Positions 9,063-20,055 of a stretch of DNA of 52,370 bases are shown piece by piece. This stretch comes from JADJOY01 sp046331705 [NCBI: bacterium] (GTDB lineage Bacteria > JADJOY01): contig JAXLQJ010000050.1 of assembly GCA_046331705.1 (NCBI GenBank), positions 1 through 52,370 on the forward strand, in the 5' to 3' direction. Within the stretch, counting starts at the first letter, position 1; every line of letters starts with the position of its first letter. Both the position numbers and the translations under genes were made by a program. The notes below the pieces were generated by a model that made no database searches, had not been told where the DNA came from, and was given only the letters and a program-made list of their open reading frames with translations.

Positions 9063-9564
9063 TCTTCGGCCTCGTGTTGTCGATGCCGTGGTAGCGATCG
9101 GGTTTGACGTAGTCCTTGCGAAGCGGATGCCCCTCCCAGTCGTCGGGCATCAGAATGCGCCGCAAATCCGGGTGTTCCTCGAACACCACACCGAGCAGAT
9201 CGAACTGCTCGCGCTCGTGCCAGCCCGCGGCGGGCCACACGGCGACGAGTGAAGGGACACGCGGGTCGTTGCGCGGAACGCGCGTTCGCACCGCGAGCGT
9301 CGCGCGCTGCGCGTAGCTGAACAGGTGGGCAACGACCTCGATCGTCTCCGGCGGCCGATCCACCGCCGCGATGCTCATCAGGAAGTCGAACCCGAGCCGG
9401 CGATCGTCGCGGAGCGTCTGGCACACCTCGCGCAGCCGAGCGGCATCGACCTCGAGGGTCGCGTCCTGGTGACCTGTGGCCTTGGGCTCGGTGAAGGCGA
9501 GCGTAGCGTCAGGGTGACGCTCCCTCAGGATGCCCAGGGTGGCTTCGTTACCGAGTCGGTCCAC
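9055..9564 (-). CDS. nuoC: NADH-quinone oxidoreductase subunit C
   Basis: 30-kDa-type peripheral-arm subunit that packs against NuoD. The protein is 169 residues, at the short end of the family, and is not fused to NuoD as in enterobacteria. The C-terminal signature is clear: [20 protein letters not shown] followed by [19 protein letters not shown]. The start at 9564 lies 34 bases after nuoB. The last 8 bases overlap nuoD. Confidence 0.95.
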   Translation of the reverse strand: MDRLGNEATLGILRERHPDATLAFTEPKATGHQDATLEVDAARLREVCQTLRDDRRLGFDFLMSIAAVDRPPETIEVVAHLFSYAQRATLAVRTRVPRNDPRVPSLVAVWPAAGWHEREQFDLLGVVFEEHPDLRRILMPDDWEGHPLRKDYVKPDRYHGIDNTRPKNG

Positions 9565-9598
9565 GACACGCTCCCCGCGCGGCCGCAGCGCCGTCGGC

Positions 9599-10084
9599 TC
9601 AGGCCGCCTTCCGGACCAGGTAGCGCTCGCGACGGATCTTCTCCTGCAGCACCAGGAGGCCTTCGGTCAGCGCTTCGGGTCGGGGCGGGCACCCCGGTAC
9701 GTACACGTCCACCGGAAGCAGCTTGTCGATGCCCGCGAGCGTCGAGTAGCTGAGATCGAAGAGCCCACCGCAGTTCGAGCAGCTCCCCATCGAGATCACG
9801 TATTTGGGCTCGGCCATCTGGTCGTAGAGCAGCCTGACCCGCTCAGCCATCTTGAGCGTGACGGTGCCGGCCACGATGAGCAGGTCCGATTGCCGCGGCG
9901 TCGCCCGGAACACGGCCCCGAAGCGGTCGAGGTCGGCGCGCGGGCCACCGGTCTGCATGAGCTCGATCGCGCAGCACGCGAGCCCGAAGAGCAGATACCA
10001 AAGCGAGTTCGTTCGCCCCCAGTTCAACACGGCGTCCACGTTCGCGAACACCACGTTGGGCGGCAAGCTGTCCCTGAGATTCAT
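9599..10084 (-). CDS. nuoB: NADH-quinone oxidoreductase subunit B
   Basis: PSST-type subunit that carries the terminal iron-sulfur cluster N2, which hands electrons to quinone. In the 161-residue protein the cluster ligands are visible: the vicinal pair in LACCAIE (Cys37, Cys38), [10 protein letters not shown] (Cys102) and VPGCPPRPE (Cys132). The ATG at 10084 is preceded by GAGGTGA at a suitable distance. A 157-base gap separates it from nuoA; that gap contains no ORF or recognisable element besides this ribosome binding site. Confidence 0.97.
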   Translation of the reverse strand: MNLRDSLPPNVVFANVDAVLNWGRTNSLWYLLFGLACCAIELMQTGGPRADLDRFGAVFRATPRQSDLLIVAGTVTLKMAERVRLLYDQMAEPKYVISMGSCSNCGGLFDLSYSTLAGIDKLLPVDVYVPGCPPRPEALTEGLLVLQEKIRRERYLVRKAA

Positions 10085-10241
10085 GCGTGATCACCTCTTC
10101 ACGCCGTTGCCCACGTCTCGGCGCGGTGGCCGTCCTCGGCGACGCCCCGAAATCTATCCCAAGCGAGGCCCCGCCCCTCCTGCGCCGACCCGAGCTTCCT
10201 CCCGGCGAAAAGCGGCCTGAAGGCGCGGGCGCAGCGCTCGC

Positions 10242-10643
10242 TCAGCCGACGAGCGTCGTGCTCGGCGCGGGCTTGACCCAATCGATGTCGCGCTTCACCC
10301 ACACGTACGCGAGCCCCAGCGCGAGCACGAGCACGAACGTCCCGATCTCCGCGAGCGCCACCCAACCGGCCCCGCGGCTCACCCAATCGCGCAGCACGAC
10401 CAGCACTGGCACCATGAACGCCACTTCGAGGTCGAAGATCACGAAGATCAGCGCCACCACGTAGAACCGCAAGTTGAACTGGATCCAGGCTCCCCCGACC
10501 GGTCGCTCCCCGCACTCGTAGCTCAGCTCCTTGTCGAGGTCGGCGACGCGCGGCTGCAGCAGTCGGGAAAGCGCCAGGCTGAGGGCGATGAAGCCCACGG
10601 CGACGAGCGCGAAGATGCCGATGCACGCAAGCCCGTAGAACAC
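10242..10643 (-). CDS. nuoA: NADH-quinone oxidoreductase subunit A
   Basis: Three-helix membrane subunit of complex I and the first gene of the nuo operon. The 133-residue protein shows the family core YECGERPVGGAWIQFNLRFYVVALIF followed by DLEVAFMVP; the Cys in YECGE is the conserved loop cysteine. The start is GTG at 10643 with AAGGTGG upstream. The 116 bases between it and apt have no convincing promoter that I can see, so the operon may be read from further upstream or use a promoter without clear -35/-10 boxes. Confidence 0.96.
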   Translation of the reverse strand: MFYGLACIGIFALVAVGFIALSLALSRLLQPRVADLDKELSYECGERPVGGAWIQFNLRFYVVALIFVIFDLEVAFMVPVLVVLRDWVSRGAGWVALAEIGTFVLVLALGLAYVWVKRDIDWVKPAPSTTLVG

Positions 10644-10759
10644 GACTCACCACCTTCCCGATCGCATGCGACTCCCGGTGACTGCTCCACCCGAGCGCCC
10701 CGACCGGGCCGTCGCCATCACCGTGCGAGACACCGCTCGCGCCGGGGACGCGGGATGGG

Positions 10760-11296
10760 TCAGTACTGGATGACGGAATAGGTCTTCACGGGCGCCAAGC
10801 GCTTCCGACCACCGAGGGCCTTGAGCTCGATCACGAACGCGCATTCGATCACCTTCGCCTGGTGCTCGCGAACCAGCTGCACGCCTGCAGCAGCCGTGCC
10901 ACCCGTGGCGAGAAGGTCGTCGATGATCAGGACGCGCTCGCCCGGAAGGATCGCGTCCTCGTGGATCTCGATGACGTCGGTGCCGTACTCGAGCGCGTAC
11001 TGAACGCTGCGGGTCTTCCACGGCAGCTTGCCGGGCTTGCGCACGATGGCGAGGCCGACCCCGAGCTTGGCGGCCAGCGGCGCTCCGAACAGGAACCCGC
11101 GCGATTCCACGCACATGATCTTGTCGAGCCGCTTGTCCTTGTAGCGCGCCGCGAACGCGTTGATCGCCGCGCGGAACGCCTTGGGCGTCTGCAGCAGCGG
11201 CGTGATGTCGCGGAACAGGATCCCGGGCTTCGGGAAATCCGGGATGTCTCGGATGTGGGCCTTGAGGTCGAGCCCCTTGCGCTTGCTGGCGGCCAT
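10760..11296 (-). CDS. apt: Adenine phosphoribosyltransferase
   Basis: Salvages adenine with PRPP to give AMP and pyrophosphate. The 178-residue protein contains FPKPGILFRDITPLL near the N-terminus (residues 21-35), the ESRGFLFG hood region, and the PRPP-binding loop VLIIDDLLATGGT (residues 122-134). The frame is open to a GTG/ATG-like start at 11389, which would overlap surE, but the ATG at 11296 is preferred because it gives the normal family length and has GGAGG 10 bases upstream. It lies 80 bases after surE and 116 bases before nuoA. Confidence 0.94.
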   Translation of the reverse strand: MAASKRKGLDLKAHIRDIPDFPKPGILFRDITPLLQTPKAFRAAINAFAARYKDKRLDKIMCVESRGFLFGAPLAAKLGVGLAIVRKPGKLPWKTRSVQYALEYGTDVIEIHEDAILPGERVLIIDDLLATGGTAAAGVQLVREHQAKVIECAFVIELKALGGRKRLAPVKTYSVIQY

Positions 11297-11376
11297 CAGC
11301 GGTGATCCTCCGGTTGGATGAATGCGGGTTGCTCGTTGTAGAGGAAACGACGCGCGACGTGCAAGAGCGGCGCGGC

Positions 11377-12126
11377 TCAAACGCTCCACGCGGCGATCTC
11401 GTCGACCAGGTGGTCGTGCGTGAGATCGAGGTGGACCGGCGTGACGGAGATCAGCTTGTCGCGCAGCACCGCGACGGCATCGCTGCCTTCGATCGGGTCG
11501 AAGCCCAGCTCGTCGCCGCCGATCCAGTAATAGGTGCGCCCGCGCGGATCGGTGCGATCGACCACCGCGTCCGTGTAGCGGCGCTTGCCCTGGCGCGTGA
11601 CCCGGTATCCGACCTCGGGCTCGGGCGGGATGTTGGGGACGTTGACGTTGAGCAGCGTGGCCTTCGGCAGCCCGTGGCTCAGGATCGAGCGGGCCAGGCG
11701 CGCGGCGAACCGAGTCGCGGTCTCGAAGTGGAAATTCCGACGCGCGGCCATCGAGATGGCGAATGCCGGCGCGCCGAGCAACGTGCCCTCCATCGCCGCC
11801 GCGACGGTCCCCGAATACGTGATGTCGTCGCCGAGGTTCGCGCCCAGATTGATGCCCGACGCCACCAGATCCGGGCGACGGCCTTTGAGCACGGCGTTGA
11901 TGCCGAGGTAGACGGCATCCGATGGCGTGCCGTCGACGGCCCAGGTGCCGGGTGCCGTCTGCTCGAGCCGGAGCGGGCGTTGGAGCGTGAGCGCATGGCT
12001 CGCCGCGGATTGCTCGCGATCCGGCGCCACGATCAGCACCTCGCCCACCTCGCGCATCGCCTCGGCGAGTGCCTTGAGGCCAGGCGAATGCACGCCGTCG
12101 TCGTTCGTCACCAAGATCAGCGGCAC
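11377..12126 (-). CDS. surE: 5'/3'-nucleotidase SurE
   Basis: Metal-dependent survival protein that dephosphorylates nucleoside monophosphates and related phosphates. The 249-residue protein starts MPLILVTNDDGVHSPG, carrying the metal-binding Asp pair (residues 9-10), and has SGINLGANLGDDITYSGTVAAAMEG further in, both diagnostic. Length is normal. It begins just past a terminator hairpin (12154-12174), so it probably has its own promoter or is reached by read-through. Downstream is apt; both act on nucleotides, but the pairing may be coincidental. Confidence 0.95.
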   Translation of the reverse strand: MPLILVTNDDGVHSPGLKALAEAMREVGEVLIVAPDREQSAASHALTLQRPLRLEQTAPGTWAVDGTPSDAVYLGINAVLKGRRPDLVASGINLGANLGDDITYSGTVAAAMEGTLLGAPAFAISMAARRNFHFETATRFAARLARSILSHGLPKATLLNVNVPNIPPEPEVGYRVTRQGKRRYTDAVVDRTDPRGRTYYWIGGDELGFDPIEGSDAVAVLRDKLISVTPVHLDLTHDHLVDEIAAWSV

Positions 12127-12141
12127 GGCCTCGCTACCCCC

Positions 12142-12174
12142 GAAAACACGAAACCCGGCAGCTTGGCTGCCGGG
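12142..12174 (-). terminator. Intrinsic terminator after tRNA-Pro
   Basis: On the minus strand CCCGGCAGC-CAA-GCTGCCGGG forms a perfect 9-bp stem with a 3-base loop (12154-12174), followed by TTTCGTGTTTTCG. It sits 15 bases past the CCA end of tRNA-Pro and before surE, matching a Rho-independent terminator that ends the merR/tRNA-Pro transcript. Confidence 0.85.
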
Positions 12175-12188
12175 CCCGGGAATTCACT

Positions 12189-12265
<77 letters not shown>

Positions 12266-12274
12266 ATTGAAACC

Positions 12275-12697
12275 TCACTCTAGCACCTTCCGAATCGATT
12301 CCAACCCCGCGCGCACGCGCTCGAGAAGCGCGCGCAAGTCGGGCTCGGCGGAGTCGCCGTCGAGATCGAGCTGCGCCTGGGTCGGCGGCGCCGGCTGCGG
12401 CCGCGCCTCGCGCGTCAGCTCGCGCAACCGCTTCTTCGCGCCCGCGATCGTGAAGCGCTGATCGTAGAGCAGGTGCCGAATCTCGAGGATTCGCTCGATG
12501 TCGCGACGTCGATAGCGGCGCTGATTGCGCAGCTTCACGGGCTGGATGGCGTCGAACTCGGACTCCCAGTAGCGCAGCACGTAGGGCTCGACGCCCGTGA
12601 TCCGACTCACCTCCCCGATCTTGAAATAGAGCTTGTCGGGGATCTCGCGTGGGGGTGCGATCGCCCCCTCGCCGCTCGGGCTGGTGCGCGACGTCAT
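12275..12697 (-). CDS. MerR-family transcriptional regulator
   Basis: A 140-residue regulator. Residues 24-92 form a MerR-type winged helix: FKIGEVSRITGVEPYVLRYW, then RRYRRRDIERILEIRHLLYD and GAKKRLREL. There is no cysteine-based metal-sensing C-terminus; instead a short Pro/Gln/Asp-rich linker is followed by a likely coiled helix (LRALLERVRAGLESIRKVLE). This type of MerR protein is commonly found right after pheT-ihfA in proteobacteria; here ihfA is missing between pheT and this gene. Its targets are unknown. Confidence 0.88.
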   Translation of the reverse strand: MTSRTSPSGEGAIAPPREIPDKLYFKIGEVSRITGVEPYVLRYWESEFDAIQPVKLRNQRRYRRRDIERILEIRHLLYDQRFTIAGAKKRLRELTREARPQPAPPTQAQLDLDGDSAEPDLRALLERVRAGLESIRKVLE

Positions 12698-12755
12698 GGC
12701 GGTGGCACCCTCGGCGCGCGCCCCGCGCGTCGCGCATCCTCGCGACGAAGCGCGC

Positions 12756-15143
12756 TCAGCGACGCCTGGCGTCGTGTGAGGCTTCGAGATCGCCCAGCAC
12801 GCGCTCCAGCGCGCCGGCGATCTCCGCTTCCGTCAGCGCCCGTTCGGCATGCTGGAAACGGACGTGGAACGCCAGGCTCTTGCGACCTGGCGCGAGCCCC
12901 TCGCCCTGATAGACGTCGAAGAGCTCGACGTCGACCACCCACTTCGCCCGGGCGAGCTCGCGCTCGATCTCGACCGCCGCAAGCGCAGCCGGCACGTCGA
13001 GGGCGAGATCGCGCAACGCGACCGGCTGGCGCGAGAACGAGCGATAGCGCGGTGGCGCCGCAGGCGTGAGCGCGCCCAAGTCGAGCTCGAACGCGTACAG
13101 GTCGAGCCCGATCCCGAGCTGCCCCAGCAGCCGACGGGACAACATGATCAGCTCGCCCACCTTGCGATCGTCGCACCAGATCTCTCCTGCTCGACCAGGC
13201 TCGGCGTACTGTAGGTCCGCCGCTGGCCGAAACGCAACGCCTTTGATTCCTGTGCGTTCGAGGAGAATCTCTAGAGTTCCCTTGAGGTCGAAGAAGTCGC
13301 AGTCGCGGGTGCTCTCGGGGAATGCGCCGCGCCCCTGGGCCCCACCGCCGAGCGCCGCGACGGATTCGATCTCGCGAAACGGCCACTTGCCGCCCGCTCG
13401 GCGGTGCGTGCGCGCCACCTGGAAGAGCCGCACGGCGGTCGCGCCGCGATTGAGCTGGGCCCGCGCGGTCTCGACGAGCCCCGACACGAGCGTCGTCGCG
13501 AGCACGGACGTGTCCTCGCCGAGTGGATTGGCGATCCGCACCGGCTCGGCCCGGCCGTCGGGGTAATCGAACCGCGCGACGACCTCGGGTGAGGTGAACG
13601 CCAGCCGCACGATCTCGCGGTAGCCCTGCCCCGCGAGCACGTCGCGCGCCAGCTCGACGCGTTGTGCGCCCGCCGCGGCGCCCGGCCCGGCGCCGGCAAG
13701 CACGACGCCATCCGCCGTCTCCGCCGGGATCTGGTCGTAGCCGGCGATGCGCGCGACCTCCTCGATGAGATCGACCTCGCGCGTGATGTCGGGTCGCCAC
13801 GGCGGCACCGTCGCCTCGAACGTCGCCGGGTCCACCGCGATGCCGATCGCATCGAGCGCGCCGACGCACGCCTCGTCCGAGATGGTGGTTCCGAGCACGG
13901 CCCTCGCCCGCTCCGGCCGGAACCGGATGCGCTGCGGCACGTGGGGCCGCGCCACCGCCTCGACGACCCCCGGCGCCACCGCGCCGCCGGCCAGCTCGAC
14001 GATCCGCTGCGCCAGGCGATCGAGCGCCGTCCCCAGCCCGACGGGATCGGTGCCGCGCTCGAAACGGTGCGACGCCTCGGTGTGCAGGCCGTGCCGCCGT
14101 GCGCTCCGTCGGATCGTGATCGGATCGAAATGGGCGCTCTCGAGGAGGAGATCCACGGTGTCGTCGTGCACCCCCGACACCTCCCCGCCCATGATGCCCG
14201 CGAACGCCATGGCCGCCCGGGCGTTCGCGATGATCAGGTCTTCCGCCGTGAGGGTTCGATCGACGCCATCGAGGGTGAGCAGCGTCTCGCCGGCACGCGC
14301 GCGGCGCACCACCGCGCGTCCGCCTTCGACGCGTGCGAGATCGAACGCGTGCAGCGGATGGCCGAGCTCGAGGAGCACCAGGTTGGTGGCGTCGACCACG
14401 TTCGAGATCGAACGGATGCCAACCGCCGCGAGGCGCCAGCGAACGGCGGCGGGCGACGGCCCCACGCGCACGCCGCGCACCACGCGCGCCGCGTAGCGCG
14501 AGCAACCCGCGACGTCCTCGATCTCGACGCGAACCGCCTCAGCAGCGGCCACGCCGGACTCGACGAGCGCGATCGCGGGTGGCGTCAACGCGGCGCCGGT
14601 GAGCGCCGCCACCTCGCGAGCGATCCCGAGCACGCCCAGGCAATCGGATCGATTCGGTGTGAGGCTGATGTCGAGCACCCAGTCGTCGAGGCCGAGCGCC
14701 TCGACCAGCGGCCGTCCCGGGGCGGGCTCGCCGTCGAGCAGCAGCAGGCCATCGTGGTTGCTCGACAGACCCAGCTCGGCCTCGCTGAGGAGCATTCCCT
14801 CGGAGACCTCGCCGCGCAGCTTGGCTTTGCGAATCTGGGTGCCGTTCGGCAGCGTCGCGCCGACGGGCGCCAAGGCCACGAAGGCACCGTCGCGAACGTT
14901 GGGCGCGCCACACACCACGGGGATCAGGCCCGTACCGTCCTCGACCTCGCAGAGGGTCAGGCGGTCGGCCTGGGGGTGCTTGCGGGTGCTGCGCACCCGG
15001 GCGACGCGTATGTCGGCGAGGCCGTGACCGAGCGCCTCCAGGCGCTCGACCTCGAGTCCCGCCATCGTCAAGCGCTCGGCCAGCTCGACCGGCGTGAGCT
15101 CGGTCGCCACCCATTCGCGAATCCAACGATACGTGAGCTTCAC
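12756..15143 (-). CDS. pheT: Phenylalanine-tRNA ligase beta subunit
   Basis: Beta chain of the alpha2beta2 enzyme that charges tRNA-Phe. The 795-residue chain begins VKLTYRWIREWV, the usual start, from GTG 15143 with GAGGG upstream; the frame stays open to 15281 but that extension overlaps pheS and is not family-like. Visible parts: the OB-fold tRNA-binding domain (about residues 38-150, with CGAPNVRDG), the B3/B4 editing domain in the middle, the B5 domain (VEAVARPHVPQRI), and a C-terminal ferredoxin-fold anticodon-binding domain (RYRSFSRQPVALRDLAL). It follows pheS by about 50 bases. Confidence 0.97.
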   Translation of the reverse strand: MKLTYRWIREWVATELTPVELAERLTMAGLEVERLEALGHGLADIRVARVRSTRKHPQADRLTLCEVEDGTGLIPVVCGAPNVRDGAFVALAPVGATLPNGTQIRKAKLRGEVSEGMLLSEAELGLSSNHDGLLLLDGEPAPGRPLVEALGLDDWVLDISLTPNRSDCLGVLGIAREVAALTGAALTPPAIALVESGVAAAEAVRVEIEDVAGCSRYAARVVRGVRVGPSPAAVRWRLAAVGIRSISNVVDATNLVLLELGHPLHAFDLARVEGGRAVVRRARAGETLLTLDGVDRTLTAEDLIIANARAAMAFAGIMGGEVSGVHDDTVDLLLESAHFDPITIRRSARRHGLHTEASHRFERGTDPVGLGTALDRLAQRIVELAGGAVAPGVVEAVARPHVPQRIRFRPERARAVLGTTISDEACVGALDAIGIAVDPATFEATVPPWRPDITREVDLIEEVARIAGYDQIPAETADGVVLAGAGPGAAAGAQRVELARDVLAGQGYREIVRLAFTSPEVVARFDYPDGRAEPVRIANPLGEDTSVLATTLVSGLVETARAQLNRGATAVRLFQVARTHRRAGGKWPFREIESVAALGGGAQGRGAFPESTRDCDFFDLKGTLEILLERTGIKGVAFRPAADLQYAEPGRAGEIWCDDRKVGELIMLSRRLLGQLGIGLDLYAFELDLGALTPAAPPRYRSFSRQPVALRDLALDVPAALAAVEIERELARAKWVVDVELFDVYQGEGLAPGRKSLAFHVRFQHAERALTEAEIAGALERVLGDLEASHDARRR

Positions 15144-15192
15144 GTTGCCCTCGCGGTTCCCAGTCTCGGCGGCCTGGGCCCGCAGACCGCGT

Positions 15193-16310
<1,118 letters not shown>

Positions 16311-16334
16311 GCGACGGTCGAGAGCAACGCGGTG

Positions 16335-16712
16335 TCAGGCGGCCAGTGAGGCCTCGACGCCGAGCGCTGCGTGAGCGCGCCGGGCGAGCTCCGCGAACGC
16401 CCCCGGCTCCCGAACCGCGAGGTCGGCGAGCACCTTGCGATCCATCTCCACGCCGGCGACCGCGAGCCCCGCCATGAAGCGGCTATAAGACAGGCCGTTC
16501 AGGCGCGCCGCGGCGTTGATCCGCCGGATCCACAGACGGCGGAAATCACCCTTGCGCGCCCGGCGGTCGCGATAGGCGTAGAGTCCGGATTTCCAGACCT
16601 GCTCTTTCGCGGTCTTGAGAAGGCGGCTCTTGGCGGAGTAGTAGCCCTTCGCAGCCTTCAGGATCTTGTTGCGACGGCTGGCCCCTCGGGGACCCCGTTT
16701 CACGCGCGGCAT
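16335..16712 (-). CDS. rplT: Large ribosomal subunit protein bL20
   Basis: Early-assembly 23S rRNA-binding protein, also an autoregulator of this operon in E. coli. The 125-residue chain has the basic N-terminal extension [25 protein letters not shown] and the conserved [23 protein letters not shown]. Start ATG 16712 is preceded by GAGGAG eight bases away. It lies 136 bases after rpmI. The C-terminus is a few residues longer than average. Confidence 0.97.
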   Translation of the reverse strand: MPRVKRGPRGASRRNKILKAAKGYYSAKSRLLKTAKEQVWKSGLYAYRDRRARKGDFRRLWIRRINAAARLNGLSYSRFMAGLAVAGVEMDRKVLADLAVREPGAFAELARRAHAALGVEASLAA

Positions 16713-16848
16713 GATCCAACTCCTCGGCGCCGACCGCGGCGGTCGACCACCTGGTTACGTCCTGGTTCTCGGTACTTTCGATTCGTTCGGTCGATCCGTG
16801 AGCCGTGTGGACTCGCCGCCACCAGCGCGCCGAGCCCGACGACCGCCT

Positions 16849-17046
16849 TCACGCGTACGGCAGCAACCGGCGCACCAGCGCGGCGGAGCCTCCCGGCAGC
16901 TCGCCAGTGCGTCGCATCGCGCGCTTTCGCTTGGTGCTCTTCTTCGTCAGGATGTGGCTGCGGAACGCCTTGCGGTGCCGCACCTTGCCGTTGGCGCTGA
17001 GCTTGAACCGCTTGGCGGTGCCGCGCCGGGTCTTGAGCTTGGGCAT
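16849..17046 (-). CDS. rpmI: Large ribosomal subunit protein bL35
   Basis: A 65-residue basic ribosomal protein. It begins [20 protein letters not shown] and contains the typical [12 protein letters not shown]; ends in a leucine-rich turn. Length and position between infC and rplT are canonical. It lies 40 bases downstream of infC. Confidence 0.97.
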   Translation of the reverse strand: MPKLKTRRGTAKRFKLSANGKVRHRKAFRSHILTKKSTKRKRAMRRTGELPGGSAALVRRLLPYA

Positions 17047-17086
17047 GGGATTGTCTCCGATTCGCGTCTCGCGTCGTGAGCCCTGG

Positions 17087-17629
17087 TCAGCGCTTCTTGG
17101 GCGTGAGCATCATGAACATCGCTCGGCCTTCGAAACGCGGCTCCTGCTCCACCTGGCCGACGTCGACGACGGCCTCGGCGATCTTCTCCAACGTCTTACG
17201 ACCGATCTCGTTGTGTACGATTTCACGACCACGGAAGAACATGGTCGCCTTCACCTTCTTGCCGTCCTCGAGGAACTCGCGGATGTGACGCACCTTGGTG
17301 TCGTGATCGTGCTCATCCGTCTTGAGTCGGAACTTGACCTCTTTGATCTGGATGACCGTTTGCTTTCGCTTCGCCTCGTGCGCCTTCTTCGCCTGCTCGT
17401 ACTTGTACTTGCCGTAGTCGAGCACACGGCACACGGGCGGTGTCGCGTTCGGGACGATCTCGACGAGGTCGAGGTCCCGAGCTTGAGCGTAGGCGCGGGC
17501 TTCTTCGATCGGAACGATCCCGATCTGGTCCCCGGCGTCGCCGATCAACCGGACGCGAGGCACCCGGATGGCGTCGTTGATGCGTGGTCCTAGATCCCGA
17601 CTTGGTGGCCTCTTGATGGGGCGTCTCAG
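17087..17629 (-). CDS. infC: Translation initiation factor IF-3 (probable non-standard start)
   Basis: IF-3 binds the 30S subunit and checks the initiator tRNA-start codon pair. The ATG at 17563 would give 158 residues but cuts off the conserved [14 protein letters not shown]; that segment is encoded in the same frame upstream, as [20 protein letters not shown]. No ATG, GTG or TTG precedes it. A perfect GAGGAGG (17637-17643) lies 7 bases before an in-frame CTG at 17629 and 19 bases before an ATC at 17617. I take the CTG for spacing (180 residues); ATC (176 residues) is the alternative. E. coli infC uses AUU for autoregulation, so a rare start is expected here. Core motifs: [22 protein letters not shown] and [18 protein letters not shown]. 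Confidence 0.93.
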   Translation of the reverse strand: MRRPIKRPPSRDLGPRINDAIRVPRVRLIGDAGDQIGIVPIEEARAYAQARDLDLVEIVPNATPPVCRVLDYGKYKYEQAKKAHEAKRKQTVIQIKEVKFRLKTDEHDHDTKVRHIREFLEDGKKVKATMFFRGREIVHNEIGRKTLEKIAEAVVDVGQVEQEPRFEGRAMFMMLTPKKR

Positions 17630-17636
17630 TCCGCGT

Positions 17637-17643
17637 CCTCCTC
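17637..17643 (-). promoter_or_regulatory. infC Shine-Dalgarno sequence that decides the start
   Basis: GAGGAGG on the minus strand. Its 7-base distance from the in-frame CTG (17627-17629) is ideal, whereas the first in-frame ATG is more than 70 bases further on. It is the main sequence evidence for a non-canonical start of infC. Confidence 0.6.
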
Positions 17644-17715
17644 GTTCGTCCCAATCGGCATGGCGACAAGCAGCGGGACGTGTGCTTCAGCCTGTCTGGC
17701 GAAATACTCGTTGAT

Positions 17716-17790
17716 TGGTAGGCACGACGGGATTTGAACCCGTGACCTCTGCCGTGTCAAGGCAGCGCTCTCCCCCTGAGCTACGCGCCT
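17716..17790 (-). tRNA. tRNA-Val (anticodon GAC)
   Basis: A 75-base tRNA with encoded CCA. Acceptor AGGCGCG pairs with CGTGCCT (one G-T pair); D-stem GCTC/GAGC; anticodon arm CTGCC-TTGACAC-GGCAG with GAC at 34-36; T-arm ACGGG-TTCAAAT-CCCGT. It occupies the spot upstream of infC where thrS is usually found, and may share a transcript with infC-rpmI-rplT. Confidence 0.97.
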
Positions 17791-17848
17791 AAGCACCCGA
17801 ACTCGCTTCGAACTTGCCTGCGCGCCTCACGCGCGGACATCCGCACGG

Positions 17849-17876
17849 CTTATCAGGCACGCGAAACGAACGTCAA
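17849..17876 (-). promoter_or_regulatory. Putative sigma-70 promoter for tRNA-Val (and infC operon)
   Basis: TTGACG (17871-17876) and GATAAG (17849-17854) are separated by 16 bases on the minus strand. The predicted start near 17842 is about 50 bases before the tRNA 5' end. It lies in the gap between the gltA stop and the tRNA, where a promoter is expected. Confidence 0.5.
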
Positions 17877-17929
17877 CCACGTTGGGCAGGCGGAGAGCCG
17901 TTTCGGCAGGATCCGGCGCGCTCGTCCCC

Positions 17930-19258
<1,329 letters not shown>

Positions 19259-19317
19259 GAAGCCTCCTCAACGCGACGCTGACGGACGAGGGAGCGGACT
19301 CGGAACCTGGCGACGCA

Positions 19318-20055
19318 TCACTGGGCCGCCTCGACATCCTGCACGACGACTTCGACGTCGGGCCCCACCGTCGCAGGCGTGACGACGAGGCGGAAGTTGC
19401 CGAACGAGCTTTCCGAAAGGTAACGAGCGACGGCGCGCGCTGGAAAGGCACCCCTCACTCGCAGCGAGATCGCGCCAGGCTCGAGCGCGAGCACGGTCAC
19501 GCTTCGAACCCCGGGAACCTGCCGCTCGAGCACGGCGCGTACCGCCTTGTAGCGCGCCGCCGTGAGCGAACCCGTGAGGAAGACGTCCGCGGAGCTCTCC
19601 GTGGTGGCGGCGGCTTCACTCCCCTCGCCGTCCGCCGAATCGCCCGCCGGCTCCGCCCTGGTCAGCGCCCGAGCGAGCGCAGCTGCGGCGACCCGCGCGT
19701 GGACCGCGACGCGGTATTCGGTCCCCGACGCGCCCTCCTCCGTCACCTGGTAACCGCTCACGAAGGCGCGACTGCGAGCCAACACGCCCCGCTCGAGCTC
19801 GGCCTGGCGCCCCGCCGCCTCGTCGGATCCGATCGCCGCAACCACCGCGCTCGCGACCGCAGCGCGCAGTGCCTGCGTCAAGGCCTTGTCGCGCGCCGCC
19901 ACCTGATCGCCGCCCTCGATCGACACCGTGGCCGAGCCATCGAACTCGCTGGCAGCGGGCGCGGTGCCCTCGGCCTGGGCGTACGCGACGGCCGGCGCCG
20001 TGGTGGCCACGGCGAGCACCCAGACGAGCCGCAACGCGAGGACTCGCGCGCTCAC
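19318..20055 (-). CDS. Secreted protein, FlgT N-terminal-like domain (function unknown)
   Basis: A 245-residue protein with a signal peptide (residues 1-26, cleavage likely after AYAQA). Residues 38-130 have the pattern of the FlgT N-terminal domain family: a strand ATVSIEGGD, a long Ala-rich helix AARDKALTQALRAAV, and later SGYQVTEEGASGTEYRVAVHARV. A Ser/Glu-rich linker leads to a second alpha/beta domain (about residues 158-240, VFLTGSLTAARYKAVRAVLE). No flagellar genes are nearby, so a flagellar role is not implied. It starts at GTG 20055, overlapping the dnaE stop as GTGA, so it is translated with dnaE. Exact role unknown. Confidence 0.65.
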   Translation of the reverse strand: MSARVLALRLVWVLAVATTAPAVAYAQAEGTAPAASEFDGSATVSIEGGDQVAARDKALTQALRAAVASAVVAAIGSDEAAGRQAELERGVLARSRAFVSGYQVTEEGASGTEYRVAVHARVAAAALARALTRAEPAGDSADGEGSEAAATTESSADVFLTGSLTAARYKAVRAVLERQVPGVRSVTVLALEPGAISLRVRGAFPARAVARYLSESSFGNFRLVVTPATVGPDVEVVVQDVEAAQ

